Assembly: GCA_026008535.1 (NCBI GenBank)
Contig: BRKX01000014.1
Span: 5,951,001-6,015,000 of the forward strand
From: Perilla frutescens
Lineage: Eukaryota; Streptophyta; Magnoliopsida; Lamiales; Lamiaceae
Direction of reading: 5' to 3'
Length of the DNA: 64,000 bases
The notes beneath the pieces are model-generated. The model saw only the letters and a program-made list of their open reading frames with translations, was not told the origin of the DNA and searched no databases. Below are positions 49,294 to 61,377 of this stretch, in pieces. Numbering within the stretch: position 1 is the stretch's first letter; every line of letters starts with the position of its first letter. The position numbers and the translations under genes were made by a program.

Positions 49294-50204
49294 TGAGTGT
49301 CTAAGCCATTAAAATCTCATTTTTGTTGTTATGCTTGCTTTTTGAGGTACGTTGACATGATATTTTCATGGCGTTTCGTCTTTACAATGGTTGTTATAAT
49401 TCTACTCACAAAGATGAAAGTTTGATTTTCATCACCCCTTGCATTGAAGTTTATATCTGTGAGCCATTTGCAGACAATAGTATTTGAAGGGGATGATTGT
49501 AAGTTTGAGTTTGTCTGAAGAATTTATAGTTAGTTTAGACTAGGAATTTTCTTTCCATATTCATGTTATGTATTTTGATATGCCATTATCATGTTATGTA
49601 TTTTGAGCTGCATTTTAGTGAACTCACTTAGCTTCTCAAACATATCCTGTAGTATTATTTTGTCACAGAAATTTTGCTGTGACACATGATATTGATCTCT
49701 AGTATCTATTATGTGGCTTCGGAAGGTTCAATGTGAACCATCCGAAGCTCGTTCGAGCCACTGCATGTGGCTCGAGTCGACGCTGGAGTTGGCCAACGGT
49801 GGCTTAAACAGGTGGTAGCCAGACTTTGTGGAGGGCATTTGAGGGTAGATGGTGAGTAGTAGTGAATGTAGGTTTGAAGAGGAAATCATTTAAATGAAAA
49901 AATGTCGAATCAGACTAAATAAGAATTACATATCGGAATGGTATTCTAGGGTTTATATCTCTCATTTTAATAATTTATTGATTATTTATTATTATCAGAC
50001 GATCTGATTCATTTATATAATTCCCAAGGTTTGAAGTTTGTATTATTACAAGATACATGCATGTAAAAAAAAAACTAACGAACAATCTTGATTGAAACGA
50101 TTATTATTTTTTGTTTAGAAATTACAATCTTCAATCCATTGCAATCTCGTCCTAGAAATAAAAAAACCTTTGTACTAAAATAAAATAAAAAAATAAAGGA
50201 ATCT
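49294..50204. other. UTP18 3'UTR and intergenic DNA
   Basis: The 3'UTR probably ends by about 49650. The rest has no recognised gene. Confidence 0.5.
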
Positions 50205-51045
50205 AAGGTTCGAAAGATGATTTATCTATCGATATAGAGCCTAAAAGATAGATTCTATCGATTTAAGGCTTGAAAGATCTAAAACTATCTATTGATTTAA
50301 CGATGTTAAAATTCCATCCAACAGAAGGTGATATGGCTGTTAAATATTCACATCATTTTGACACATCATTTTATCCTAAATTAAATTAAGAAAAAACATA
50401 ACTCTATATTAATTAAATTGAATAGAGGGTTTTATTATATTATGTAAATTCAACCTCTACTTAATTCAATCAGAGATCCTAAGTTTAAATTAAATTCAAT
50501 ATGTAATTGTAATACCTTTTTTTTCGATCACAATAATAAATTGATATAGTTATTTTTATTTTTATTTTCAATTTTGATAGAGAAATGATTATTTTAAAAA
50601 GAGATCTGGAGAGAGAATAAAATTAACATTAATTAATTTATTAAATATTTCTATAACATTTAATAGTTTATGATGTAATTAAAGTCATAATAATAAATTA
50701 TAAATATAATACATTTTAATTAATCAAACAAACAGAGATGGATTTCAAACTAAAAAATAATGAGACCCGAACGATAAAAAGTGATGGTTTTTATTTGACA
50801 AAATTTAATAAAATCCCATGTTTAATTTAATTAAAATAATTAATGTAAATTTGAGTTTTTTGTTTAATTTAATATATGAAATGATGTGGATATTTAACGG
50901 TCACGTCACCTTTTATTGGATGGAGTTTTAACACCGTTAAATCTACAAGCCTTAAATTGATAATTTTAGATCTTTCAAACCTTGAATCGATATAATCTAT
51001 CTTTCGAGCTCTATATTAATAGATAAACCATTTTTGAGCTTTGAA
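50205..51045. mobile_element. Foldback element with about 250-bp inverted arms
   Basis: The left arm (50205-50460) and right arm (50780-51045) are inverted copies. Examples are TTTATCTATCGATATAGAGC against TTTATCTATTAATATAGAGC, and GTTAAATATTCACATCATTT against GTTAAATATCCACATCATTT. Flanking words AAAAATAAAGGAAT (left) and AAAAATAAAAGAAT (right) could be a target duplication. No coding frame. Superfamily unresolved; Mutator-like is possible. Confidence 0.75.
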
Positions 51046-51162
51046 TTGATAATTCTCCAAAAATAAAAGAATAGTTGGATGGAAAAAATTTATCAGGTGA
51101 ACAAATTGAAAAATACACACATATCCACTCGAGTAAAATGATAATTCACAATGGGTGTTGGA

Positions 51163-51222
51163 AATATTAAGAGTAATTGACATTGCACCCATAATATTAA
51201 GAGTAATTGACATTGCACCCAT
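51163..51222 (+). repeat. 30-bp tandem duplication
   Basis: Two identical units beginning AATATTAAGAGTAATTGACA at 51163 and 51193; the first bases of a third follow. Confidence 0.93.
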
Positions 51223-51864
51223 AATATTTATTCAATATAGCATTAATAAAAATAATAAAATCTCTCAGTTCCAATGCGATTATCTTCATAGTTCTTATCG
51301 GTATATCCTTTCATGAACTTTGGCACCGCTTCTATTTTCTCTTATCCTTAGGCCTGCCTTTTGAGGTGAATATATTTTAAAATCTTTCACTTCAATAAAT
51401 ATATATCAAATATAAATTTTCATCTAACATACATTAATAACGTGTGACATTCCATCTTCTACGACAAGAGTTAGATTATCATCATGTACATTTGAAAATC
51501 TCTACATAACAACAAATACTATTTTACACCAAAAAAGGCATTTGCAGAATTGCATGTGACATGAGTGGTCCAAAAAATGTAAAAATAAAAACGTAATATA
51601 AAAAGAGATAGCAATTGCAATTGTGAGTGGACAAACCATGCATATGAGCTGCAAGAAATGTACAACGATATTACATCAATGGCCCCTCCACTTTCATTCA
51701 ATCCATTAATATCACTCCTTCACGACAGCAACAATTCCTCGATCCCCAAACAAACAAAAAAAAATATCAAGATTGATTGTTGAGCCATATATACTAGCTT
51801 CACTGCAAACAGTGAACTCTTTTGCTGAAAAAAAGAGCAGGAAATTACTGTTGCTGTTGCATAT

Positions 51865-54033
51865 ATGGCGCAGAACGATGAATTTGCTGCAGAAATCGAG
51901 ATGTCGTTCAAGAAGAAATCTGCGGTTTCGAGGAACTGGATAGTGTTGGACAGCAGCGGGCAGGGGATGATCATGGATTTGGATAAGTTCGAAATCATGA
52001 GACGTGTGCCGATTAATGGCAGAGATCTCAGAATTCTTGACCCTTTGCTGTCTTATCCCTCTGCAATTCTAGTGAGAGAAAGGGCCATTGTGCTCAACTT
52101 GGAAGTATGTGAATTCCCATTTTCCCATCAATTTCTTGCTTGTTTCTGTCCTCGTTTCTATTGATTTTCAGCAGTTTTCTTGATTCATTGCAGCATATCA
52201 AGGCGATTATAACCACAGATGAGGTGTGTCTCTTGGATTTCTATTCAAATCTTGATGAATATGAATGTGAATGTGTTTGATTCTCTCTGTCTCTCTCTGT
52301 GATTCTCTCTCTAGGTGTTGCTGAGGGATCCTCTTGATGATAATGTTGCCCCGGTTGTCGAGGAGCTCCAGAGACGATTGCCTTTAGGCATTGGTCGCGG
52401 TGAAGGAGAAGAAGAGGAGATGCTTGAAGCTCGGACTAGTGAAGTTGAGACTAATGAAGAAACTGGTGAGATATACATACATATATATATATATATATGT
52501 GATAGCTTTTCAGATTGCATGTTTAATTTTTTGATTATTGTGTTATGTTATGTGATTGTTATTTGCTCTGGGCTTACTTGCTTTGACATTGCTTGTGTTT
52601 TAATGGTGAAACCATGATAGATTTCCCGTTTGAATTTCGAGCACTAGAGGTAGCATTAGAAGGTGTTTGCAGCTTGCTTGATGCACAGACTAGAGAGCTG
52701 GAGATTGTTGCTTATCCTGCATTGGATGATCTCACTGCTAAGGTAAAATGAAATCTTCCTATATATGCTCTTCAATACTCCTAGAAACTTCTAATTTCTT
52801 GAATTTCATGAGGTCTAAAAAGGGGGCATATGCACCATATATATGATCATCTAATTGATGTTGTGATTTGTAATGGTGTAGACCAACAGTGGAAACTTGG
52901 ACCGTGTGCGCAAGATGAAGAGTTCTATGACAAGATTGACAAGCCGGGTTCAAAAAGTATGCGCGCTTTTAGTCTTGAAAACAGGACATTGTAGTACGTA
53001 GATTGAAGATTCCGAGTTTTTGATCATTGAGATGTTTTGTGTTCTAGGTGAGGGATGAACTAGAGCACCTTCTGGATGATGATGATGACATGGCCGATCT
53101 CTATCTTTCGAGAAAGATGGCCATGTCAGCTTCCGCCTCCACTGATTTTGGAGATGAATCATCATCTCCGAGAACAGAATCAAGAAAATCAACAAGAAGT
53201 AGTACAGCAACCACTACTCAAGAAGAGAACAATGTTGATGAACTTGAGATGTTGCTTGAGGTAGTTTTTTCTAGCAACCAGTCGAGCTTTATTCCTTAAT
53301 CTTTTGTTTATGAACACCACAGATGGATTGAATTTTGATCATTTTGTGTTTTTAGGCTTACTTCATGCAAATTGAGAGCACAATGAACAAGTTGACAACG
53401 GTATTCCAAATTTTTGTAGCTTTTGTTTTGGTTAGCTAATTAGCAATATTTTCTCATCTGATTATAGTAATTTTTATTTTATTTTTTCAGTTGAGAGAGT
53501 ATATTGATGATACAGAAGATTACATCAATATTCAGGTAATGATCTATAAATAGTTTGATCAATTTGAACTATGATTATATATTGCAATTTGTGTTCTTGA
53601 TAAATTAAAGTTAACTTGTTGAATGCAGTTGGATAATCATCGGAATCAGCTGATTCAGGTTTGGAATCTTATTTTATCTCGTGTTTCATTTCATCAGTGC
53701 ACGTGCATAAGATCGTAACTCGTTTCTCGTGCAGCTGGAGCTGTTTCTGAGTTCAGGCACAGTGTGTTTGGCCGTGTATTCTTTAGCTGCAGCCATTTTT
53801 GGAATGAATATAAAATATCCATGGAGGGAAAACCATGGCTACCTATTCAAATGGGTAGGTATTCAAGAAAACCATTAAATAAAAATTTGGATAATATAGA
53901 TGTACAAATTAAATTAAATTTTTTTTTTTTTTTGTGATTTGTGCAGGTTGTCATGGTGACTCTACTAGTTTGTGGATCCATTTTTATGTGGATGATTTCT
54001 TATGCTAGGCACAAGGGACTTGTTGGTTCATGA
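51865..54033 (+). CDS. MRS2: Magnesium transporter, MRS2/CorA family
   Basis: Membrane channel for Mg2+ of the plant MRS2/MGT family. Eleven exons: 51865-52104, 52194-52223, 52315-52465, 52621-52742, 52882-52956, 53048-53260, 53356-53400, 53491-53535, 53629-53658, 53735-53854 and 53947-54033, 385 aa. The N-terminal domain shows DLRILDPLLSYPSAILVRER and AIVLNLEHIKAIITTDEVLL. The long helices show FEFRALEVALEGVCSLLDAQ, VRDELEHLLDDDDDMADLYL and LREYIDDTEDYINIQLDNHR. Two C-terminal membrane segments flank the signature FGMNIKYPW, with the GMN filter intact, and it ends YARHKGLVGS. The sequence is nearest to the MRS2-3-like branch as I remember it; the exact member and membrane are not decidable here. 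Confidence 0.95.
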
Positions 54034-54716
54034 TACAATGTGTCACATTTAATTAAATCACAAAATATTTTTGTATAAATTATATTCAAATGTTATTAGG
54101 TAAATCTTGAGTTGTCATGTTTGTTGGTGTGACTTATCAAAGACCTAAAATGTATTTAGATTGCAATTCCATGTGAATTGGTGGGTTCATCTTTTAGAAT
54201 TTGTTAGATGTTTCAATTTTGTTGTGAAGATGAGCCCATACTTTATCAGTCAACGTGCACCGTCAAGTAGCGGCCGCAGGTTACTTTCATTATCAAATAT
54301 TTTGTTATTATCTAGTCGCAAAGGCGTTGGACGAATAAATTAATTTTAGGAGGAGGAAGTTTAGTTATCTTGTTCGATTTTTCTGTTGTATTTTTATATA
54401 TTGCATCTTATATTTCACTTTACCGTTATATGCCGTGTATATGCTTAATTATAGTATTATCCAATGTCATGTTTAATACACTCAACATGCACTAATAATT
54501 AAGAGAAAAATTTGATATATATGTACAAAGAAAATGTAATAGATGATCTCACCGGACTCAACTTTGGGTTCATCTTATGCAAAATAATTGTGGGTTCAGC
54601 TTAATATGCAAAATAAAATTGTAACAAAATCATAATTCAAATTCTATTATTAGACGTACACGATAAATCTTTGAGTCTAAACATGCGTACATTTGTTTAG
54701 TAGTACATATTTAATA

Positions 54717-54956
54717 CTCTCTCAATTTCTGAATAAATGTCATTGTAACATTTTAATTTTGTTTCAAAAAAGTGTGCATTCTATAAATTCGAGATAGAAA
54801 ATTCATATTTTTCACACATTTGCCCTCATATAATACATTCCAATGTTTATATTTAACTCATTTAATGTATTCATACAAGGGTATATTAGGTAACTCAATT
54901 AATTTATTAATCTGTGTGCATTTATCCAAAATGACACTTAATTGAAAACGGGGGAG
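54717..54956. mobile_element. Stowaway-type MITE
   Basis: 240 bp flanked by TA on both sides. Inverted ends CTCTCTCAATTTCTGAATAA and CTCCCCCGTTTTCAATTAAG, both leading into TGTCATT. Non-coding. It lies about 680 bp downstream of the MRS2 stop codon. Confidence 0.82.
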
Positions 54957-55081
54957 TATCAATTAATTTAGCCTAGATCAATAATTAAAGAAGCAAAAAA
55001 TTTCTGACCAAATATGAGTTGTGAGAGAGAATTTTTGTCTCACAACAGTACTATAAGTGTTCAACTAGTATATTTTATCAT

Positions 55082-55461
55082 AGGGTTAATTATGATTGAA
55101 TACATAAATTTTGACATAATTTGCAATTTAGACATTAACTTTGAAATGTTACAATTAAAACAAGAATTTGTAAATTTTTGCAAAATAGACACAATTTGCA
55201 ATAATATGAAAATCAAACACTATATTCTATACAAATCTTTATTGTATTAATGAAGTTTAAATTATGATTATGATGTATATCCATAAAATTTTGCAATATT
55301 TCATGTTATATATCCGCTTTTTCGTTCGTTGAAAAATTTGGGGTTGCTTATTTCCAAAAACTTGCAAGATTGCACTTGTCTAATTTGAAGTGTAACATTT
55401 TCAGAATTCATATCTAAATTACAAATTATATCAAAATTTATGTATTTAATCGTAACTAACC
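55082..55461. mobile_element. Mutator-like MITE with long inverted arms
   Basis: 380 bp. The arms match for over 100 bp, for example GATTGAATACATAAATTTTG against GATTAAATACATAAATTTTG and AATGTTACAATT against AATGTTACACTT. The flanks ATTTTATCAT (55072-55081) and ATTTTATAAT (55462-55471) differ by one base, fitting a 9-10 bp duplication. Confidence 0.78.
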
Positions 55462-55471
55462 ATTTTATAAT

Positions 55472-57550
55472 CGTCAAACCCGTCTTGGCCAAACATTCTT
55501 TTTATGTGTTGTTTTTTCAAGAAAGTCGAGAAGTCACTTTGACATAAAATATGTACATTATGTAACACGAAAAAACACAAACACACATCCAAATATATAA
55601 GATTGTACGTGTAGTAGAAACACTTGAATATGATTTCTTTTTGCCCATGATTTCTTCTTTTACCATAACCATAAAATGTTTGATATCTTGATTGCTTGGG
55701 TAAAATTTATGGTAATATTTGGTGATTTTGATGAGGAATTAAGGTGGGGTAGTAATTTTTTATCGTCTTATTTTTACTTAAGGGTTAAAAAAAATTACAC
55801 TTGACAATATTTTCATCGATCCACTATTTCTTCAAGTCGTGGCCTATTTTGAAATATTAATGAATTAAGGGTCCAATCATGAACTGTGAAGAAATTTATT
55901 ACTGTGGACAGAATGAGAAATTCCTTCACCTTTCGTGGTTTGGGGTTTAGACCTTTGACTACGAGAAATTTATTTTTCGTTTTGATATGAGTTGGTACAA
56001 CTACACTTTTCGTCATTCACACCAAACTTAAATGCATGGTGGTATAGTTTATTATCGAAATTCTTGAGTTCAAATCAACTAATAACGTTAGATGTGAGTT
56101 TATTGTATACAACTTTTAAGGTACGTGTTATTTTTTTCGTATGATTTGCACGTCGTATACTGAGTAAATAGGGTTTATATATTCAGTGCGCACTTTCAGA
56201 TACACCTAGTCTTTCAAGCGCCGTTTATTTTTTTCGTGTGGTTCGCGGGCAGTTCATGAGTAGAATTTACACAGTGTACACCTTCTGGTAATGACTATGG
56301 GTTAACCTCGTCATAAAAAAAATTACTTAGTTGAAGCTCATGATAAATAAATAAATAAATAAAAAATCAAGTTTTCAAACTGATTTTAATTGAGTTTTTA
56401 GCACCTAGTTTGTCTAGCTAGCATGATTTACATTTCATGTGTTAGTTTGGTGGTTACTACAAATAAAACAAAGGGCATGCTACACTTTAATATATACCTA
56501 TGTTTTGGGCTTCTTTTAGAAATAGTTTTTTTTTTTTTTCAAAATTAACAAATTTTCAAATATTTATAAATCTAACATTTGATCAATGTAATTTATAGCT
56601 CAAAAATTACTCGTAACTAATTGTATTTAAGATTTCTTGATTGAAGAATTTTCTTTTTGGGAAAGAAAAATATTAAATGCAATCAATTACATACGATTTT
56701 CGTGCTGGAAAATTAATTAAATGTTACATTTGATTTATTTATTTTTTGAAAAAATAGGTACTATTTTATTAATTATGAGAATTTTTTTTAAAGTCCAAAA
56801 AAGTAAGTATCAAAATGTAATTTACATTAAAACAAATTATCCAATGTATCACGAATAGCAGCCAAACAGTCACGAGTAAAGAAATATAAATAAATAAATT
56901 GAAGAGTTTATTTTCAAAGTCAAACGGAAATTAATAGAGGGCATATGAAGTTCATAAAACTGAAGATTGAAGAATGATATTTCAATTTAATTATTACTCA
57001 ATTTCAATATTATATATTGATATAATTATAGGCATGCATGCACCCATATCCATTTTCATTATAAAATATCGAGATAAATTATTTACGCTATCATCTCCAT
57101 CTTAGCTAGTCATACCATAACGGCGATGCTTTTTTTTTTTCCAATATTTTTTTTTTTGAGTAAATTAGATTTTTCTAAATAATACATAAAATGTCATCAT
57201 TATCGTTCCAGTCAGTATATATGTGTGTATTAATTGCTCTATTTGCTTCAACCTATGGAGAAATAATTTATTGTCTTCTCTCTCTCTCTCTCTCTGGCTC
57301 ATTATTTTTTTAATTTGGTTGATCTCCCAATTCAAAGAGATATCATAAATAAATAAAATTAAAAGCTCCCATTCAATTTATTGCAAAGTCACCGGTTCTT
57401 AATAGTAATTTTTACATCAATTTAGTTTAATTTTATAATTATAAATTATGATGTGTTCTATTGAATTAGAATGTAGAATTATTTTAAAGAATCTAATTTC
57501 ATGTTTTTAGTTGATAATTGATTTTTAGGGTTAATTGTTCCATATTTAGG

Positions 57551-57581
<31 letters not shown>

Positions 57582-57939
57582 TTTCAATTCTAAATAATAA
57601 AGGTTAATTATGCAGTTATGCTTGATTTTGTTATAATAATTTTTATTTTTCATAATAAAAATTAGTGAGGTGGTGATGCATAAGATGGTGCGTCGCTCAT
57701 ACAAGGTGTGCAAATATCAATATTAATATATAGTCGAATAATCTCAAACTGGCTAGCGAACTTTTTTGGAAGTTTTCCTTTTCGGATTGATTGAGGCGGT
57801 GTATTTCTTTAGATTCTTTTTAATTGAATGAATTTGCTTTTTTCTTTAAAAAACATTTTTTTAAACCATCATAATAATATATTTTTGTAGGTACATGAAG
57901 TTGGGGGCGAGATTCGAATTCAAAATTTTTCAATTATTA
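55472..57939. other. AT-rich intergenic DNA
   Basis: No gene recognised. It contains a (CT)n run at 57278-57295, an (AT)n run near 57551, and, at 57928-57939, the TTTCAATTATTA target duplication of the SINE to its right. Confidence 0.5.
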
Positions 57940-58486
57940 TTATTATTATTTTTTTTTAAGGGTAACCGGCAGCCGCTATCGAGGTGCGCACTGGGTAAAT
58001 TCCGCCTTTGTGTAATACTACTTCCGTTTCAAAATGTTTGTTGTTTTAGGTTTTTTTCTTTGTTTCAAAATGTTTGTTGTTTTATATAATTTGACATCCT
58101 CTCTCCCAATTTTAACCCTCTTAAATCCTACAAGATTTCTTGATTCTAACTTACCTATAATATATGAAGAGAGAAAAATATATGGAGAGAGAAAATATTG
58201 TTATTTTTTAGGAAAATATAGATGAATTAGATTTTATGGCATATATGAGGGATGAGTATATTTGTCTACAAAATTAATTCTTAATTCCAGATAAAAAAAA
58301 CAAAACAACAAACATTTCGAAACAGAGGTAGTAGCTTATAAACCACACAGGAGAGGTTAATCATACCTGACTTGCCAGGTGTGATAGGTTCGCACCTAAT
58401 GGTGTTGGTGGTGGGATTCGAACTTGAGACATTTGACCTCACGATAACACCACTCTACCACTAGGTCATTCCCAAGGGACAAAACC
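57940..58486 (-). mobile_element. tRNA-derived SINE split by a MITE
   Basis: On the minus strand it has box A-like GACCTAGTGGTAGAGTGG, box B-like AGTTCGAATCCCACC, then TTAGGTGCGAACC, GGCGGAATTTACCCAGTGCG and CACCTCGATAGCGGCTGCCG, ending in an A-rich TAATAAT tail. A perfect 12-bp duplication TTTCAATTATTA flanks it (57928-57939 and 58487-58498). About 230 bp belongs to the SINE; the rest is the Stowaway MITE 58018-58331. Confidence 0.88.
58018..58331. mobile_element. Stowaway MITE inside the SINE
   Basis: 314 bp flanked by TA (58016-58017 and 58332-58333). Inverted ends CTACTTCCGTTTCAAAATGT and CTACCTCTGTTTCGAAATGT, then TTGTTGTTTT on both. The first 30 bases of the left end recur directly at about 58059-58085. 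Confidence 0.88.
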
Positions 58487-58946
58487 TTTCAATTATTAAA
58501 CCATCATCGGCCGTCCACTCCACAATTACTTAGTCTCAATCCGTGTTTGGGAATTTTGAGTAACATGAAAAGAAATCTTATCTATCTCATAAATATAGTC
58601 ATATCGAGTCATGATTCAAAATATTTCTAATAATAAATGAGACATCAATTTGAACAATCATGATAAATATGTTCGACAGCTTCAAGATCTGATCATCTAA
58701 ATCATGTAGCAATATCATTGATCATACAAAAGATATATGATTATGCACGTTAATAAGTTTTTAATAGTATCATTAAAAAATTTATTGTTTTGCATGATTT
58801 TATTGTTGATCTTGTGTTACACTTTACTGGAATTGTTTAACTGAAGCACACGCAAAGAAGGAGTAGAAGTAGAACAATTACAATAAACTGGAAATGAACA
58901 AAGTAAATTTGAGACTGGAACCGATGTGCAGATTCCGACAAGCCGA

Positions 58947-59040
58947 GTCGAGGGGACCTCTCTCCGCAAAACAAATACGCCCCGGCTAGTGCTGTCGAGA
59001 GGATCTCTCTCCGCAAGACAAATACGCCCCGGCTAGTGCT
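58947..59040. repeat. 47-bp tandem duplication in the solo LTR
   Basis: Two units sharing CTCTCTCCGCAA, ACAAATACGCCCCGGCTAGT and GCT; unit spacing 47 bp. Confidence 0.9.
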
Positions 59041-59106
59041 CACGGTTTGGCAGTTGTCTTTCAAAGATGAAAAAGCTTCGTCCTTCCGGCAGTAGCAACG
59101 TCGAGA

Positions 59107-59282
59107 ACTGGAAGCTGTGACTCGAAGGAACTCGTATGCAACAATATGAAGATGTGTTCGTTTATGCAGAATGTAGCATGTTGAACCATGCAGGACTGGA
59201 AGCTGTGATTCGCAGGAACTCGTATGCAACAATATGAAGATGTGTTCGTTTATGCAGAATGTAGCATGTTGAACCATGCAGG
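59107..59282. repeat. 88-bp tandem duplication in the solo LTR
   Basis: Two near-identical units beginning ACTGGAAGCTGTGA at 59107 and 59195, ending in TGAACCATGCAGGA. Further partial copies of the unit's end (GAATGTAGCATGTTGAACCA) follow at about 59335-59360. Confidence 0.92.
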
Positions 59283-59425
59283 ATGTCCTATTTATAAGCA
59301 CATCTCCACTGCAGGGGACAACTAGGGTTTGAATGAATGTAGCATGTTGAACCATGCAGGATGTCCTATTTATAGGAACCATGTAGGATGTCCTATTTAT
59401 AGGCACATCTCCACTGCAGGGGACA

Positions 59426-59539
59426 ACTGCAGGGGACAACTAGGGTTTGAGGGCATTCAAACCAGGTGTTGTAACTCCATCCACTGCAGGGGACAGCTAG
59501 GGTTTGAGGGCATTCAAACCAGGTGTTGTAACCCCCTGG
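59426..59539. repeat. 57-bp tandem duplication in the solo LTR
   Basis: Two units starting ACTGCAGGGGACA at 59426 and 59483, sharing TAGGGTTTGAGGGCATTCAA and ACCAGGTGTTGTAAC. A 13-bp stutter of GGGGACAACTGCA lies immediately left. Confidence 0.92.
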
Positions 59540-60338
59540 AGTTACAGCTCTGCCATTAAGCCTTCCAAGAGTTACCTTCTGCAGATCCCGACATGGGACA
59601 GATCCCGACAAGTGTCCATGTCGGCTCAGATCCCAACACATGTCCAAGGCAGCTGCAGACTTTGACTCCTGACATGAGTTACTTTCGGTTACTGTCCAGC
59701 CCACTAACTCCTTGAAAGCTCTTAACTCATAGGAGTTACACCCTTCAAGCTGGACAAGCACCATGTGCACCCACGATCCGGTCCACAGCCATTATAGACC
59801 CGGATAGCCGATCCGCCGATCCGCTCCACGCCCCGACCGTTTCTATACCGTAAAACTGGTACGGCTAAGCCCCGGAAGTCCACGTACGTCCAAGTCCACG
59901 TACGCCCAAAGTCCAATTGCCAATATCCGAGGACGAGTCGAGCACGGGCACGGCCGGGCGCGCGTGTGTGCGCGTGTGGGCTCATGGCCCACATCCTTGT
60001 GCACTTAATTACTTCACTTAAGTGTTAATACACTTAAATACACATCTTAACTTGATTAAGAAATCAATGTGGGATTATTTAATGTGTCTTAAACACATTA
60101 TCCCACACACCATAAATGTCCAATTGTGTGACCAACTTCAACTATTTATTTCTCACTCATCGAAAATCGGATTTGAGCAAATAAAAATACTACGATTATT
60201 TACTCACAACATAAAACAATCGTACGGTATTTAATTCCTCCAAAATTAAATATCCCGGTCACGAAAAATCGGATAAAATGAGTCAAAACTCAATTTATTA
60301 AATCCTATTTTTCCAACATTTATATCGAGATAAGATTT

Positions 60339-60450
60339 GTCCCGGTGGGGATGACTTAGTGGTGGAGTGAGGTTGTTTGGAGACTAAATGTCACGGGTTC
60401 GAATCTCCTCAATACCACATGTCGAGTGTGTGAGTAAAAAAAAAAATACA
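60339..60450 (+). mobile_element. Short tRNA-like SINE, copy 2
   Basis: 112 bp with box A-like GACTTAGTGGTGGAGTG, box B-like GGTTCGAATCTCC and a terminal A11 followed by TACA. A perfect 12-bp duplication GAGATAAGATTT flanks it (60327-60338 and 60451-60462), so both ends are firm. It lies only 20 bp from the solo LTR. Confidence 0.9.
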
Positions 60451-60462
60451 GAGATAAGATTT

Positions 60463-61377
60463 ATGATAAGATGACCATTGACCATGTACAAAAATTTGAA
60501 GACTTCATTCGATTTCGTATATAATAATACACGGATAAAATTCTCTACTGCGCTTTGTGCAATACTCCCTGCAACATGTACGGTTAAAATTATTAGTTTT
60601 TATCCCTTTTTTTATTTAATTTTAATTCTTTGTACTTAAGTTTAATCTTAGAATTATTAATTATGATTGAATATCCCCAATTATGAAATAAAATTATTTT
60701 TTAATATTTAATTTTTAATTAGTAATTGATTATTTCTAAAATAAAAAAATAAAAAAATAAATAAATTGGATCATGTTGCATAAGATATAACACAAAATAT
60801 AATAGAAGATTTCATCCGAATATTATATATCCATATGTGGTCAAACATGAAAATATGAAATGAGTTGCTTTAACTTCCTTTTTGACCATAAACATTTGAA
60901 CTCCATTTTTGAAACATATATTCAAAACTCAAATGTAATGTGTTTTTTAGATCCACCTGATTCTTTAATTTATTTTGACTTTTAAATTGTGAAATTGCTT
61001 GCTCCATAACTAGACTATCGGACAAATTTGAATACACACATAACATAAATATTATTATATATTCATGTAAATATTAGTTGTCACAATCTCCAAACAAATA
61101 AAACAACATATATTGATTAATCAACTCGTTCTTTCAATTACAAAAAAAAAAGATGCATAATAATAATAGACCATTAATTTAGTAATATCACATTAATAAT
61201 TATTTTCTTTAGATTAGTTAATGCATCTACATAAATATAAGATGTTAATTATGTTATTAATTAACATAATTAATGGAATATAAGAGAAATGTTTTAAAAG
61301 GACTTCATATTTGAATGGACATAAATATTCCGATGTAACGAGGTAGCTTATAATAGGCCAGGTTGAGTATTAATTTT
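60463..61377. other. AT-rich intergenic DNA
   Basis: No gene recognised. 60600-60810 loosely resembles the AT-rich repeat family of 19027-19380. Confidence 0.4.

Larger units (their letters stand above)
58804..60318 (-). mobile_element. Solo LTR with internal tandem duplications
   Basis: 1,515 bp flanked by a perfect 5-bp TTTAT (58799-58803 and 60319-60323), starting TGTTG and ending CAACA on either strand. In minus sense it begins TGTTGGAAAAATAGG, as many Ty1/copia LTRs do, and contains TATAAATAG boxes. No primer-binding site, gag or pol adjoins it, so it is what remains after LTR-LTR recombination. The 59720-59990 part is GC-rich. Long open frames here are artefacts of the repeats. Confidence 0.85.

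Noticed and set aside
58837..59439. A 200-codon minus-strand frame with internal peptide repeats
   Set aside because: It lies inside the solo LTR; the peptide repeats mirror the 88-bp tandem DNA duplication and there is no start context or domain.
58926..59540. CRISPR-like spaced direct repeats
   Set aside because: The units are adjacent tandem duplications of different lengths without unique spacers, in a eukaryotic LTR.
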